The translations under genes and the position numbers were made by a program. Under the pieces are notes generated by a model that was not told the DNA's origin, did not search any database, and worked only from the letters and a program-made list of their open reading frames with translations. A stretch of 64,000 nucleotides of DNA from Candidatus Limnocylindria bacterium (GTDB lineage Bacteria > Chloroflexota > Limnocylindria > P2-11E), in assembly GCA_036523395.1 (NCBI GenBank), contig DATDEH010000072.1, positions 72,441 to 136,440 on the forward strand, given 5' to 3'. Positions 1-8,272 of this stretch are shown piece after piece (the stretch's first letter is position 1; each line of letters opens with the position of its first letter).

Positions 1-468
1 AAGGATCGCCCAGACGACCAGCGCGCGATCGGTCACCGCGTCCGTCGTACGCCGCCGGCTGCGCGTGATGTTGACGACGACGACTGAGCTGGAGAGGGCG
101 ACGGCGAGCCCGAGCGTGACCGCGCCGAGGACGCCGGTGCCGAGCCACATGAACGCGATCGCTCCCGCGAGCGTGCCGATCGCGATCTGCAGCGGCACGG
201 CGAGCAGGATCCCGCGCGGCTCTCGACGCAGCGCCCGCAGGTCGAGCTCGATCCCGACCTCGAAGAGCAGGAGGACGACGCCGACGTCCGCCAGGACCTG
301 GATCTGATGGCGGTCGGCAACGTATCCAGGGGTGAAAGGGCCAACGAAAAGACCGACGAGGAGATAGCCGAGTACAGCCGGCAGTCCCAGCCGCCTGCTG
401 ATGGCCCCCGCGAGAGCGGCGGCAAGCAACACAACACCGATCTCGAGAACCGGGACAGCCTGGGGCAC
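1..468 (-). CDS. Kef-type (CPA2) cation:proton antiporter, N-terminal part, cut by the window edge
   Basis: Reading leftward from a GTG at 466-468 gives 156 open codons that run off the window. The protein is strongly hydrophobic and reads like the start of a CPA2 exchanger: a first helix, the segment RRLGLPAVLGYLLVGLFVGP, then LADVGVVLLLFEVGIELDL, which is the typical helix 2-3 region of Kef/NhaS-type monovalent cation:H+ antiporters in the inner membrane. Other frames of this stretch give only arginine/serine-rich shadow peptides. The start is inferred: the GTG lies directly before VPQAVPVLEIGVVLLAA and no convincing Shine-Dalgarno is visible. The C-terminal half, including any TrkA-N domain, lies outside, so the ion and regulation cannot be told. 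Confidence 0.8.
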   Translation of the reverse strand, partial: MPQAVPVLEIGVVLLAAALAGAISRRLGLPAVLGYLLVGLFVGPFTPGYVADRHQIQVLADVGVVLLLFEVGIELDLRALRREPRGILLAVPLQIAIGTLAGAIAFMWLGTGVLGAVTLGLAVALSSSVVVVNITRSRRRTTDAVTDRALVVWAIL

Positions 469-545
469 ATCCCGAGGCTACCGGGTGCCGGAACGACAGG
501 CAGCAGCGATCGGACGATCGGACGGGCGGGCGAGGTTGGACGGAG

Positions 546-645
546 CGGCACTCCTCGACGAGCGTCTGCGCCCAGCCGGCCCGACCGGAGCGCGTGCCGT
601 GGGCGGCGGGCCGGCGTAGCCAGCAGCGAGGAGAGGAGTGGCGCG
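546..645 (-). repeat. Dispersed palindromic repeat, copy A
   Basis: This is a roughly 100-bp imperfect inverted repeat in the 213-bp gap between the antiporter start and the DUF3048 gene. The arms begin CGGCACTCCTCGACGAGCG and end AGGAGAGGAGTGGCGCG, and meet around CAGCCGGCCCG / CGGGCCGGCG. Read on the minus strand, its core (CTCGCTGCTGGCTACGCCGG and CGGGCCGGCTGGGCGCAGAC) is nearly identical to copy B at 16829-17009 and similar to copy C at 30791-30985. It lies outside recognisable genes. I see nothing else in 469-681. It could be a REP- or MITE-like element or a structured RNA; no transposase is present in the window. Confidence 0.75.
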
Positions 646-681
646 ACGTCGGACTCGCCGCCGCTGCGGTCGATAGCGCGG

Positions 682-2814
682 CTAGCTCGAGGGCACGTCC
701 CAGTCAGCAGGGAGGATGTGGATCCAGGTCTGCCCTGGCGAGAGGTAGATCTTCTGGTTGTAGAAGTTCGTGAAGACGAACGCGTCCGTGTACGACGCCC
801 GCGACCACGTCCCATCCTGGCGCAGTCCGTCGCGGAAGATGCTCGCCTTACCGACGCCGGTGAGGCGCATGTCGAGGCTCGGCGCGCCGCCCGCGTCGTC
901 GATGACGTCGGTGACCCAGATGTCGGTGTTGATGATCACGACGTTCCGCGCCGCGATCGCCTGCCCGTTCATGCCGTCGATCTCGGGCCGGTAGTTCAGC
1001 GCGCTGCTCGCGCTCTGGAGGCGCGAATAGGTGTGCGACGTCGCGTCGTAGTGATAGAGGACACGCGCGTCGAGGCGATAGGGGATCAGGATGTTGCTCG
1101 CCGGGATGCTGCCGAGGAAGCCCCCGGACGTCGCGGCGTGATTCTGCGATGCGAGGAAGTCCCAACGCGGCACGTCGACCGGACCGCCGCCGCCGACCGA
1201 CGCCGTCGCTTCGCGCAGGGCCTGCGAAGAGGTGAACAGGTTGTGCGGGGCCACCTTTCCGTCGACGTTCGTGCGATAGAACGCGCTGCCCTGTCCGAGC
1301 TGCGGCGAGACGCCGACGTAGGCGCCTCGCTCGATGTCGCCGCGCACCAGACCTTCCATGAGCTGCGACGCGCCAGAGAACACGAGCGAGCCGCGGACCA
1401 TCGGCGTCGTGTACCGGTCCGAGAACCGTACGCTGCGGACCGCGCCGATCGTGTCCGGATCCTGCGAGTGGAAATATGCGGCGAGCCGCGTGATGAAGCC
1501 CTCGACAAGGAGCTCGATGACCATGTCGGCCTGACTGATCCCGTAGTGCGGGCGCGCGGTCGGCGCGTTGTCGATCTTCACCGCCAGGGGCCGGCGCAGC
1601 GGATTCGGACCGCCGGCGACAACGGGCATCCCGTCCAGCGGCCAGCACGAGACGCACGCGAGCTTCTGGACCTCATTCGGCGGCGTGATCCAGGTGTCGG
1701 GCTGGAATACAAAAGCGGACGTCCCGGTGTTGTTGAGCGCGCCGACGTGCGTGGTCCCGTCACCCAGTGCCGTTACCGTGGCCGCATCCGCCTTGCCATC
1801 CATGTTCCAGTCCCCGGCGACGAGTGCCGTGTTGCTCCACGACAGCGTCGCCGCGCTCAAGGTCGCGATGCCACCCACCTGCAGCAGAGAGAAGCGCGAG
1901 GCCGCCGACATCAGATGCACGCGACTGCTGCCGTCGGCGTAGGAGTACATGGTGAGGATGTCGGTCTTGCCGTCGCCGTCGACATCCCCGGCCGCCCACT
2001 TCGCCTTCGTCATGTCGAAGAAGCCTTCGGGCGAGATCCACATCCCGGCCCAGCCGCCGATCGGCTGGATACCGCGGGGTGAGGGATCGAAGACGTGCAC
2101 GCCGATCCGGAAGTTCGGGTACTGGTAGATCATCGCGACCTGGTCGACGCCGTCGGTGCGCGTGAAGTGTCCCGTGAGGAAGCGCGCCTTCGTCGAATCG
2201 ACCTGTCCGGGACCCGAGTCGTACGCGCCGCCGTCGCCCGCGTAGAACAGACCCGATCCGGTGGCGATCAGGTACAGGAACTTCAGCTGGAAGTTGTCGA
2301 GCTGGTAGGGAATGAGGAGTCCGGTCTTCGGCGTGCCATCCCAGACCCCCGCGAGCAAGCCCTGCGCGCGGTTCCAGTCAAAGTTCGTGTGGCGCCACCA
2401 ACCGGCGTTGCCGGTGTAAGCGAAGTTGCTGCCGGTCGAGAGCCACACGACGATGTGGACGGTGAGCCCGCCGTCGTTGTAAAGAACTGCGATGTCGGTC
2501 TTCTTGTCGGCGTTCAGGTCGACCGCGACGGGCTTCATGCGCGAGAGGTCGAAGTGGTTCGCGCCCTCGAGGAACCACTCGGTGTGGGTGAACTTGCCGT
2601 CCGCGCCGCGGTCGAGCACGACGATCCGGAGCCCGAAGTCATCGTTCGGGTCGTAGATCGAGGCGATCTCCTGCGCGCCGGTGCCGCGGAAATCGCCGAC
2701 GAGGGTGAAGCCGTTGGCGAGGGTCTGCGCCGCGGCGGTCCCGCCGCCGGGTTGCGCGGCCGGAACGATGCTCACGGAGAGCAGCAGGGTCAGGAAAAAG
2801 GTGAGGAGCCTCAC
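682..2814 (-). CDS. Secreted FG-GAP/VCBS-repeat protein with C-terminal DUF3048 (YerB-like) domain
   Basis: This 710-residue protein has an N-terminal signal peptide (MRLLTFFLTLLLSVSIVPAA, then an Ala/Gly stretch). Residues about 30-370 hold repeated FG-GAP/VCBS-type units with the calcium-loop style D-x-N/D-x-D-G-K (for example DLNADKKTDIA, DVDGDGKTDIL, DWNMDGKADAA). Residues about 400-700 match DUF3048: VKIDNAPTARPHYGISQAD, then ELLVEGFITRLAAYF and IGAVRSVR. DUF3048 proteins such as Bacillus YerB are exported and of unknown function. The beta-propeller repeats probably bind a surface ligand or cell wall. Start is GTG at 2812-2814. Fusion of the two modules in this order is unusual. No operon partner is evident. 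Confidence 0.85.
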   Translation of the reverse strand: MRLLTFFLTLLLSVSIVPAAQPGGGTAAAQTLANGFTLVGDFRGTGAQEIASIYDPNDDFGLRIVVLDRGADGKFTHTEWFLEGANHFDLSRMKPVAVDLNADKKTDIAVLYNDGGLTVHIVVWLSTGSNFAYTGNAGWWRHTNFDWNRAQGLLAGVWDGTPKTGLLIPYQLDNFQLKFLYLIATGSGLFYAGDGGAYDSGPGQVDSTKARFLTGHFTRTDGVDQVAMIYQYPNFRIGVHVFDPSPRGIQPIGGWAGMWISPEGFFDMTKAKWAAGDVDGDGKTDILTMYSYADGSSRVHLMSAASRFSLLQVGGIATLSAATLSWSNTALVAGDWNMDGKADAATVTALGDGTTHVGALNNTGTSAFVFQPDTWITPPNEVQKLACVSCWPLDGMPVVAGGPNPLRRPLAVKIDNAPTARPHYGISQADMVIELLVEGFITRLAAYFHSQDPDTIGAVRSVRFSDRYTTPMVRGSLVFSGASQLMEGLVRGDIERGAYVGVSPQLGQGSAFYRTNVDGKVAPHNLFTSSQALREATASVGGGGPVDVPRWDFLASQNHAATSGGFLGSIPASNILIPYRLDARVLYHYDATSHTYSRLQSASSALNYRPEIDGMNGQAIAARNVVIINTDIWVTDVIDDAGGAPSLDMRLTGVGKASIFRDGLRQDGTWSRASYTDAFVFTNFYNQKIYLSPGQTWIHILPADWDVPSS

Positions 2815-2880
2815 AAGCGCCAGAACGTCCGATACGACGGTTTTGTGACGGCCTGACTGTACGGCACGGCGGCCGCGCCG

Positions 2881-4389
2881 CTAGGCGAAGAGGCGCTCCT
2901 CGTACTCGACGGCACCGATCGCCTCTCGCTTCGACCGTCCCGAGAGCAGGTGCTCGGCCATGGTGATCCCCATCTCCGAGGCGATGTCCATGTCAACGTA
3001 CTTGTAGAGGCCCTGCCGGCCGCCTGTCACGAGGCCGTCGAAGCGCATGAGCTGGTCCATGAGGGTCTGCATGGCGACCTCGAAGCCGACCATGTAGACG
3101 GGGTAGCCGGTCGTCGCGCGCAGGACGACGGACTCGGCGACGTCCTCTTCGCGGCAGAAGCCCTCCGCGGCCAGCTCCTTCGCGCAGCGCCTCCCGAGCT
3201 CGTCGGCTGTTGCCGTCCAGATGGCGTCGTTGATCTCGCAGGTGATGTCGCATAGCACCACCGTCTCGCCGGGCGGGCAGATCTCCGTGCCGCCGTAATT
3301 GCGCGTCTCCGAAACCCGGTTGAAGGTCTTGTCCTGGAAGTAGACCGACTGTGCCGGGAGGACCTTCGGCTTCCGGAAGCGCAGGCCGACGATGGTGAGC
3401 GCGCGGAAGCGGAGCTTCTTCGCCGCCTCTCGTGCGGCGGGCGACACGCCATCACCGAGCAGTGCGATGAGGGAGGGGAGCGGCAGCGTGTTCACCACGC
3501 GGTCACACTCGACGCGCTCCTCCCGACCCTCGAAGTGGTACGGCGCTAGCCCGGGCTCGATGCCCGATGCGATGAGGCAGAGCTGCCCGTCCGTCGCTGT
3601 CGAGGCGACCTTCCGATAACGCACGGCGGTGACGCGGTCGCCGGCGACCTCGAGACCGGTGACGAGCGCGCGGGTCACGACGCGGTTGTCCGGCGACGCC
3701 GCGCGGATGCGGTCTGCCATCCGTCGCGAGATGAGCCCCGCGCCCTTGGGCGGGTAGTACAGCTGGACGACGAGAGGCGCGTATTCGTGCTCGCCCTCGG
3801 TGATCTTGTCGAGGCCCTTTCGGAACGAGCTCACAGCGACCTTCCACAGGTTGATCTGCGGAATGCGGTGCTGCGCGAACGACGCAGCGAGCTGCGAGGG
3901 CGGCATGCCCCAGACCTTCTGCGTGTACGGCCCGAAGAACATCCCGTAGAGGGTCTTGCCCATGCCCTGCGTGACCCAGTCCTCGGCCGAGACGATCTTC
4001 CGTGGCCGCACGCGCTTGCGAACGACTTCGACGAAGTAGTCGAAGAACGCGCGCGCCGCGAGCAGGGGCGACATGCTGCGCGCGATGTCCATCGCCTCGA
4101 GCGGGTACTTGTAGTACTTCCCGCGGAACTTGATGCGCACGTTCTTCGCTTGCGCGGGGAAGCCGTCCGACGCGATCTCTTTGAACATGTCGAGCACACG
4201 TTGATTGCGCGCGTGATACGCGTGCGGTCCGAAATCGAAGCCGGCATCGGTCGATCCGCGCAGCGTGGTCGCGAGACCGCCCAGGAAATCCTGCGCCTCA
4301 AGGAGCGTGACGCGCTCGCCGCGCTCGGCCAGCGTGAAGCCGGCGGCGAGCCCGCAGATGCCGCCGCCGAGCACGACCGTATGGCTCAG
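2881..4389 (-). CDS. FAD-dependent UDP-galactopyranose-mutase-like/amine-oxidase-fold oxidoreductase
   Basis: The protein (about 502 residues) starts with a Rossmann FAD motif, VVLGGGICGLAAGFTLAERG, followed by a glutamate about 30 residues further on (TLLEAQ). FGPHAYH and YTQKVWGMPPSQL resemble the UDP-galactopyranose mutase/protoporphyrinogen-oxidase superfamily motifs GPHxFH and YTxKxWG. It probably acts on a nucleotide sugar or lipid-linked sugar in the cytoplasm, but the substrate is unknown. There is no ATG, GTG or TTG near the Rossmann motif with good spacing. An AGGAGG sits 5 nt before CTG at 4389, so I take CTG as start; the frame stays open further upstream into the neighbouring gene. 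It lies 31 nt downstream of the LpxD-like gene on the same strand and is probably co-transcribed. Confidence 0.8.
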   Translation of the reverse strand: MSHTVVLGGGICGLAAGFTLAERGERVTLLEAQDFLGGLATTLRGSTDAGFDFGPHAYHARNQRVLDMFKEIASDGFPAQAKNVRIKFRGKYYKYPLEAMDIARSMSPLLAARAFFDYFVEVVRKRVRPRKIVSAEDWVTQGMGKTLYGMFFGPYTQKVWGMPPSQLAASFAQHRIPQINLWKVAVSSFRKGLDKITEGEHEYAPLVVQLYYPPKGAGLISRRMADRIRAASPDNRVVTRALVTGLEVAGDRVTAVRYRKVASTATDGQLCLIASGIEPGLAPYHFEGREERVECDRVVNTLPLPSLIALLGDGVSPAAREAAKKLRFRALTIVGLRFRKPKVLPAQSVYFQDKTFNRVSETRNYGGTEICPPGETVVLCDITCEINDAIWTATADELGRRCAKELAAEGFCREEDVAESVVLRATTGYPVYMVGFEVAMQTLMDQLMRFDGLVTGGRQGLYKYVDMDIASEMGITMAEHLLSGRSKREAIGAVEYEERLFA

Positions 4390-4420
4390 GGAGACCTCCT
4401 GGAGATGGTGTGGGTGCGGC

Positions 4421-5323
4421 TCAGGGTAAGCGGTAGACGCGGAGGTCGCTGGCCACGCGCTCGCCCGCCGCGACGTCCTTGGTGATGGTCGAGCCCAGCA
4501 CGATCGCGGACCGATCACCGAGGCTCACGCCGCTGGAGACCACCGCACGCGGTCCGATCCATACCTCGTCACCGAGAACGACGCTGCCCGCGAGCGTGGT
4601 ACCTGCCGCGATGAGGCAGCGCGACCCGATGCGGACGGAGTGCGCGATGTGAACGAGGTTGTCGATCTTTGTGTCGTCACCGATGCGCGTCGGCAGCCGG
4701 AACAGGCTGCGGTCGACGGTCGAGTTCGCTTGGATCTCGACCCGCGCGCCGATCTCGACGGAGCCCGCGTGCGGAACGGCGACGTTCGTCGTGCCGTAGT
4801 CCCACTCAGCGCGCGCTGCTCTTCCCTGGCGCATCGCCGGTCCCTTGAACTCGAAACCCTCGGAGCCGATCACCGCGCCCGCGCGGATGATCGTGTCCTC
4901 GCCGAGCGCGACGCGTTCGAGGATCGTTGCGTTCGGTTCGACGACGGCCCTCGCGCCGATGCGGACGTTGCGTGGCGCGACATAGGCGCGTTCGTGCACC
5001 CGCGCGCTGGGATCGATGACGCTCGCGAAGTCGTGCCAGTAGAACTCGCTCGAAGCATGAAGCCAGCGGTGCAGGCCATAGAACGCGGACTCGGGATGAT
5101 CCGCCACTGCGAGGCCGAGCGATGCGGGCACCGCATCAGCGAGCTCCGCGGTCGTGACGATCGCGGCAGCGGCGCTCGTCTTGGCGAGACGCTCGAGCGA
5201 TCGTGCGTCACCGGCGTAGACGAGCACGCGACCGTCGCGCGCGCCGAGGAGCGCGAGGTCATCGAACTCCGCGTCGCGCACCACACGAAGTGGTGCGTGC
5301 GCCGCGGCTTCGCCCAGCTTCAT
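4421..5323 (-). CDS. LpxD-like left-handed beta-helix acyltransferase
   Basis: The product is 300 residues. Residues 1-100 look like the uridine/sugar-binding N-domain of LpxD, and residues about 105-300 are hexapeptide repeats of the [LIV]-G-x-x-x-x type (VRIGARAVVEPNATI, VIGSEGFEF, DNLVHIAHSVRIG). The segment HIAHSVRIG carries the histidine used by LpxD/LpxA acyltransferases as general base. LpxD N-acylates UDP-3-O-acyl-glucosamine, but a Chloroflexota host should lack classical lipid A, so an acyl-ACP dependent acylation of another amino sugar is more likely. ACP and KAS III genes lie 2 kb away in the divergent unit. Start ATG at 5321-5323; only 29 bp separate it from the divergent deacetylase-like gene. 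Confidence 0.78.
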   Translation of the reverse strand: MKLGEAAAHAPLRVVRDAEFDDLALLGARDGRVLVYAGDARSLERLAKTSAAAAIVTTAELADAVPASLGLAVADHPESAFYGLHRWLHASSEFYWHDFASVIDPSARVHERAYVAPRNVRIGARAVVEPNATILERVALGEDTIIRAGAVIGSEGFEFKGPAMRQGRAARAEWDYGTTNVAVPHAGSVEIGARVEIQANSTVDRSLFRLPTRIGDDTKIDNLVHIAHSVRIGSRCLIAAGTTLAGSVVLGDEVWIGPRAVVSSGVSLGDRSAIVLGSTITKDVAAGERVASDLRVYRLP

Positions 5324-5352
5324 CGAGGGCACTCTACCCGTAGGATTCGCGC

Positions 5353-6147
5353 GTGTTCCAACCGCCGCCGCTCGAAGCGGTTCGCGCGTACACGCTCGAG
5401 ACCTCACCGCTCTGCTTCACGACCGACATCGAATGGTCGCCCGACTGGGCGATCCGCGAACTCTTCAAGCTCGCGGATGAGCACGGTGTACCGCTCACGC
5501 CGTTCCTCACCCATCGGTCGCCGTACCTGGCGCAGCGGTTGATGGACGACAACGCCGCTGATGTTGGGTTGCATCCGAACTTCCTGCCCGGCAGCACACA
5601 CGGCGCGACTGTCGACGAGGTCATCACTGCGACCAAGGCCCTGTGGCCGGGCGCCGTCTCGTTCCGCTCGCACTGTTTCTACGACGACACACGGATGCTC
5701 CGGAAGATGGCTGACGCCGGCTTCCGCTACGACTCGAACCTCTTCGCGTTCCTTCAGCCGATGCTCGCGCCGCTCCGCACGGTGACCGGGACGGTGCGAC
5801 TCCCCGTGTTCTGGGAGGACGACGTTCATTCGGCAAACGAGCTCTCCTGGGATGCAGCTGCGCTGCGAGCGGCGTTCGAGATGCCCGGGCTCAAGATCGT
5901 GAACGTCCATCCGCTCCGTGTAGCGCTGAACGTGCCTGACGAGGCCTTTTACGAGTCGCACAGGCGGCTCGAGTCCGCGGTCGACGTGGACCCCCGTGCT
6001 GAGGCGCATCGCGGGAAAGGCACACGGACATACCTCGAGGAACTGTTCGCGTACGCGAGCGCTGGCGCGCGCCCCCCGCTGCGGCTCTGTGACCTCTATG
6101 CACAAGCGGTCGACCGAGGCGTCGGCGCCCTCGACCGATGGGCCTAA
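5353..6147 (+). CDS. Polysaccharide-deacetylase-like protein (WbmS-like)
   Basis: This 264-residue protein opens with LCFTTDIEWSPDW, where the TDIEW segment replaces the TFDD metal motif of NodB-type deacetylases. It then shows GLHPNFLPGS and FRSHCFYDD, giving one Asp and two His that could form the metal site. These features fit the TIM-barrel-like polysaccharide deacetylase superfamily, particularly the WbmS-type proteins of O-antigen clusters. It probably removes or modifies acyl groups on a saccharide. No signal peptide is seen, so it acts in the cytoplasm. Start GTG at 5353. The gene is followed 9 bp later by KAS III, so they are likely one transcript. Catalytic activity is inferred, not shown. 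Confidence 0.7.
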   Translation: MFQPPPLEAVRAYTLETSPLCFTTDIEWSPDWAIRELFKLADEHGVPLTPFLTHRSPYLAQRLMDDNAADVGLHPNFLPGSTHGATVDEVITATKALWPGAVSFRSHCFYDDTRMLRKMADAGFRYDSNLFAFLQPMLAPLRTVTGTVRLPVFWEDDVHSANELSWDAAALRAAFEMPGLKIVNVHPLRVALNVPDEAFYESHRRLESAVDVDPRAEAHRGKGTRTYLEELFAYASAGARPPLRLCDLYAQAVDRGVGALDRWA

Positions 6148-6156
6148 ACTCCGCCC

Positions 6157-7185
6157 GTGCGCGTCGCGGCGATCCAGGCGCTCGAGCATCATCTCCCGGA
6201 GCGCCGGCTCACGAACGATGAGCTCGCGAAGCTCTACCCCGACTGGTCGGCCGAGAAGATCTTCGACAAGACCGGGATCCGTGAGCGTCGCATCGCCGCG
6301 CCCGATGAGTTCGCATCGGACCTCGGCGTGGCCGCCGCTGAGAAGCTGATCGCATCTACCGGCCTTGACCGCTCGACGGTCGATCTGCTGGTGTACTGCA
6401 CGCAGAGCCCCGACTACTTCCTTCCGACCACCGCGTGTGTGATCCAGGAGCGGCTCGGTCTGCCGATGACGACGGCCGCGTTCGATTACAACCTCGGCTG
6501 CTCAGCGTTTCCGTACGGTCTCGCGATGATCCGCGGCCTCATCGAGACGGGTAGCGCATCGACCGCGCTCCTCGTTATGGGCGAGACCTATTCGAAGTTC
6601 ATCCACCCGATGGACAAGAGTGTTCGCACGCTCTTCGGCGACGCCGGCAGCGCTGTGCTCGTCACCGCGACGGAGCGCGAGGGACCGACGCTGGGCCCAT
6701 TCCTGCTCGGCAGCGACGGCAAGGGGGCGAACAACCTCATCGTGAAGCGCGGCGGGATGCGCCAGCCCATCGGTACAGAGCCGCTCGCCGAGACCACCGA
6801 CGCCAGCGGCAACATCCGCACCGAGGCGAACCTCTATATGAACGGGCCGGCCATCCTCGAGTTCACGATCCGGCGCATCCCCGCGGTCTTCAAAGAGCTG
6901 CTCGCGCGCGCCGAAGTCACGCTGAATGACGTGCGCTGGGTGGTCATGCATCAAGCCAACGAGTACATGCTTCGCTACTTGCAGAAGAAGATCGGGATCC
7001 CCGATGAGAAGTTCGCGGTCCATCTCGCCAACTGCGGCAACACGGTCTCGTCGACGATCCCCATCGCCCTGCAGCACTTGGTCAAACAGGGCCAGGTCAA
7101 GCGCGACGACCTCATCCTCACGCTCGGCTTCGGTGTCGGCTACTCGTGGGGCGCCAATCTGATCCGCTGGAGTCCCGACGCCTGA
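6157..7185 (+). CDS. 3-oxoacyl-ACP synthase III-like ketosynthase
   Basis: A 342-residue FabH-type condensing enzyme. The catalytic triad is visible: Cys in YNLGCSAFPYGL, His in VVMHQANEYML and Asn in LANCGNTVSSTIP. FabH-type enzymes condense an acyl-CoA or similar starter with malonyl-ACP. Here the enzyme sits directly before a dedicated ACP gene, which overlaps its stop codon, and next to saccharide-modifying genes rather than fab genes. It may therefore make a special 3-oxoacyl chain for the cluster's acyltransferase. Start GTG at 6157. Alternative roles include other thiolase-fold reactions such as acyl transfer, as in CerJ-like enzymes. Confidence 0.88.
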   Translation: MRVAAIQALEHHLPERRLTNDELAKLYPDWSAEKIFDKTGIRERRIAAPDEFASDLGVAAAEKLIASTGLDRSTVDLLVYCTQSPDYFLPTTACVIQERLGLPMTTAAFDYNLGCSAFPYGLAMIRGLIETGSASTALLVMGETYSKFIHPMDKSVRTLFGDAGSAVLVTATEREGPTLGPFLLGSDGKGANNLIVKRGGMRQPIGTEPLAETTDASGNIRTEANLYMNGPAILEFTIRRIPAVFKELLARAEVTLNDVRWVVMHQANEYMLRYLQKKIGIPDEKFAVHLANCGNTVSSTIPIALQHLVKQGQVKRDDLILTLGFGVGYSWGANLIRWSPDA

Positions 7186-7406
7186 ACGAGCAGGAGTTCC
7201 TGCGAGGTCTGCGCGACCGCCTCGCTTGGCCCGATCTCGGACCGGACACAGACCTCTCAGGCGACGATCGCTGGGATTCGCTCGCGCTTGTCGACGTCGT
7301 CATGTACGTACAGGACGAGCTCGGCCAGACGCTCGCCGCTGATGACCTGCAGAAGCTGACGAAGGGCCGCGAGCTCGTTGGACTGGTGCGCGACAAGCTC
7401 GCCTAG
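7182..7406 (+). CDS. Acyl carrier protein
   Basis: This small acidic helical protein (about 74 residues) carries the phosphopantetheine attachment motif in DDRWDSLALVDVVMYVQDEL, with Ser of DSL as the modified residue. It would carry the growing or transferred acyl chain for the adjacent ketosynthase and probably for the LpxD-like acyltransferase. The start is uncertain. CTG at 7182 overlaps the upstream TGA as CTGA and has GGAG about 9 nt upstream. An in-frame GTG at 7146 would give 86 residues with a 40-bp overlap. I prefer the CTG because the residues from there match the usual ACP N-terminus. It ends convergently with sucD, overlapping by 4 bp. Confidence 0.85.
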   Translation: MNEQEFLRGLRDRLAWPDLGPDTDLSGDDRWDSLALVDVVMYVQDELGQTLAADDLQKLTKGRELVGLVRDKLA

Positions 7407-8272
7407 CTTTGAAGGGCCTTCTTCACGAGCCCCGGGATCTCGCTTGGTGCGTTCGCGACGGGAATGCCGGCGGCCTCGAACGCCTTGACCTTTGACTCCG
7501 CGGTGCCCTGATTTCCAGAGACGATCGCGCCGGCGTGACCCATGCGTTTCCCTGGCGGTGCGGAACGACCCGCGATGAACGCCACCGCCGGCTTCTTGCC
7601 GTTCGCGCGCATGTACTCGGCGGCGCTTTCCTCGGCGCTCCCGCCGATCTCGCCGACGATCACGATGACCTCCGTCGCCGGGTCCTCGTTGAGCAGGCGC
7701 ACCGCGGCGGGCGTCGGCAATCCGATGACGGGATCGCCGCCGATCCCGAGGCACGTCGACTGGCCGAGACCGGCGCGGCTGAGCAGATCGGCGATCTCAT
7801 AAGTGAGCGTGCCGCTGCGTGAGACGAACCCCACGGCTCCCGGCTTGAAGTTCTCCGCGGGCATGATCCCGATCTTGCATTCGCCGGGTGTGATCGCGCC
7901 GGGGCAGTTCGGGCCGATGAGGGTCGTCCCGGAGCGATCGAGCACCGATGCGACCTTGAGCATGTCCTGCACCGGCGTGCCCTCGGTGATCGTGATCACG
8001 AGGTCCAGCTCGGCGTCGAGCGCTTCGAGCATCGCGTCCATCGCGCCCGACGCGGGAACGAAGATGATCGAGGCGTTCGCGCCGGTGTCCAAGGTCGCGC
8101 GTGAGACCGTGTCGAAGATCGGGAAGCCCTCGCGCGTCGTGCCGCCGGCACCCGGGACGACGCCGCCGACGACCTTCGTCCCGTACTCGCGCATGCGCGT
8201 TGCATGGAACGTCCCCTCGCGGCCCATGCCCTGGACGATCACCTTGGTGTTGCGATCCAGCAGGACGCTCAC
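7403..8272 (-). CDS. sucD: Succinyl-CoA synthetase alpha subunit
   Basis: This 289-residue subunit contains the N-terminal CoA-binding Rossmann region (VIVQGMGREGTFHATRMREY), the ligase CoA motif GPNCPGAITPGECKIGIMP, and the phosphohistidine loop GKRMGHAGAIVSGNQGT with its active-site His. With SucC it interconverts succinyl-CoA and succinate with substrate-level phosphorylation in the TCA cycle, in the cytoplasm. The start GTG (8270-8272) overlaps the sucC stop as GTGA, which fixes the start and implies translational coupling. The length is normal for the family. Confidence 0.96.
   Translation of the reverse strand: MSVLLDRNTKVIVQGMGREGTFHATRMREYGTKVVGGVVPGAGGTTREGFPIFDTVSRATLDTGANASIIFVPASGAMDAMLEALDAELDLVITITEGTPVQDMLKVASVLDRSGTTLIGPNCPGAITPGECKIGIMPAENFKPGAVGFVSRSGTLTYEIADLLSRAGLGQSTCLGIGGDPVIGLPTPAAVRLLNEDPATEVIVIVGEIGGSAEESAAEYMRANGKKPAVAFIAGRSAPPGKRMGHAGAIVSGNQGTAESKVKAFEAAGIPVANAPSEIPGLVKKALQS

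Noticed and set aside
307-2082. A 591-codon plus-strand frame rich in Arg, Asp and Val
   Set aside because: It is antisense to the DUF3048 gene, has no domain or hydrophobic pattern, and shows the usual composition of a high-GC shadow frame.
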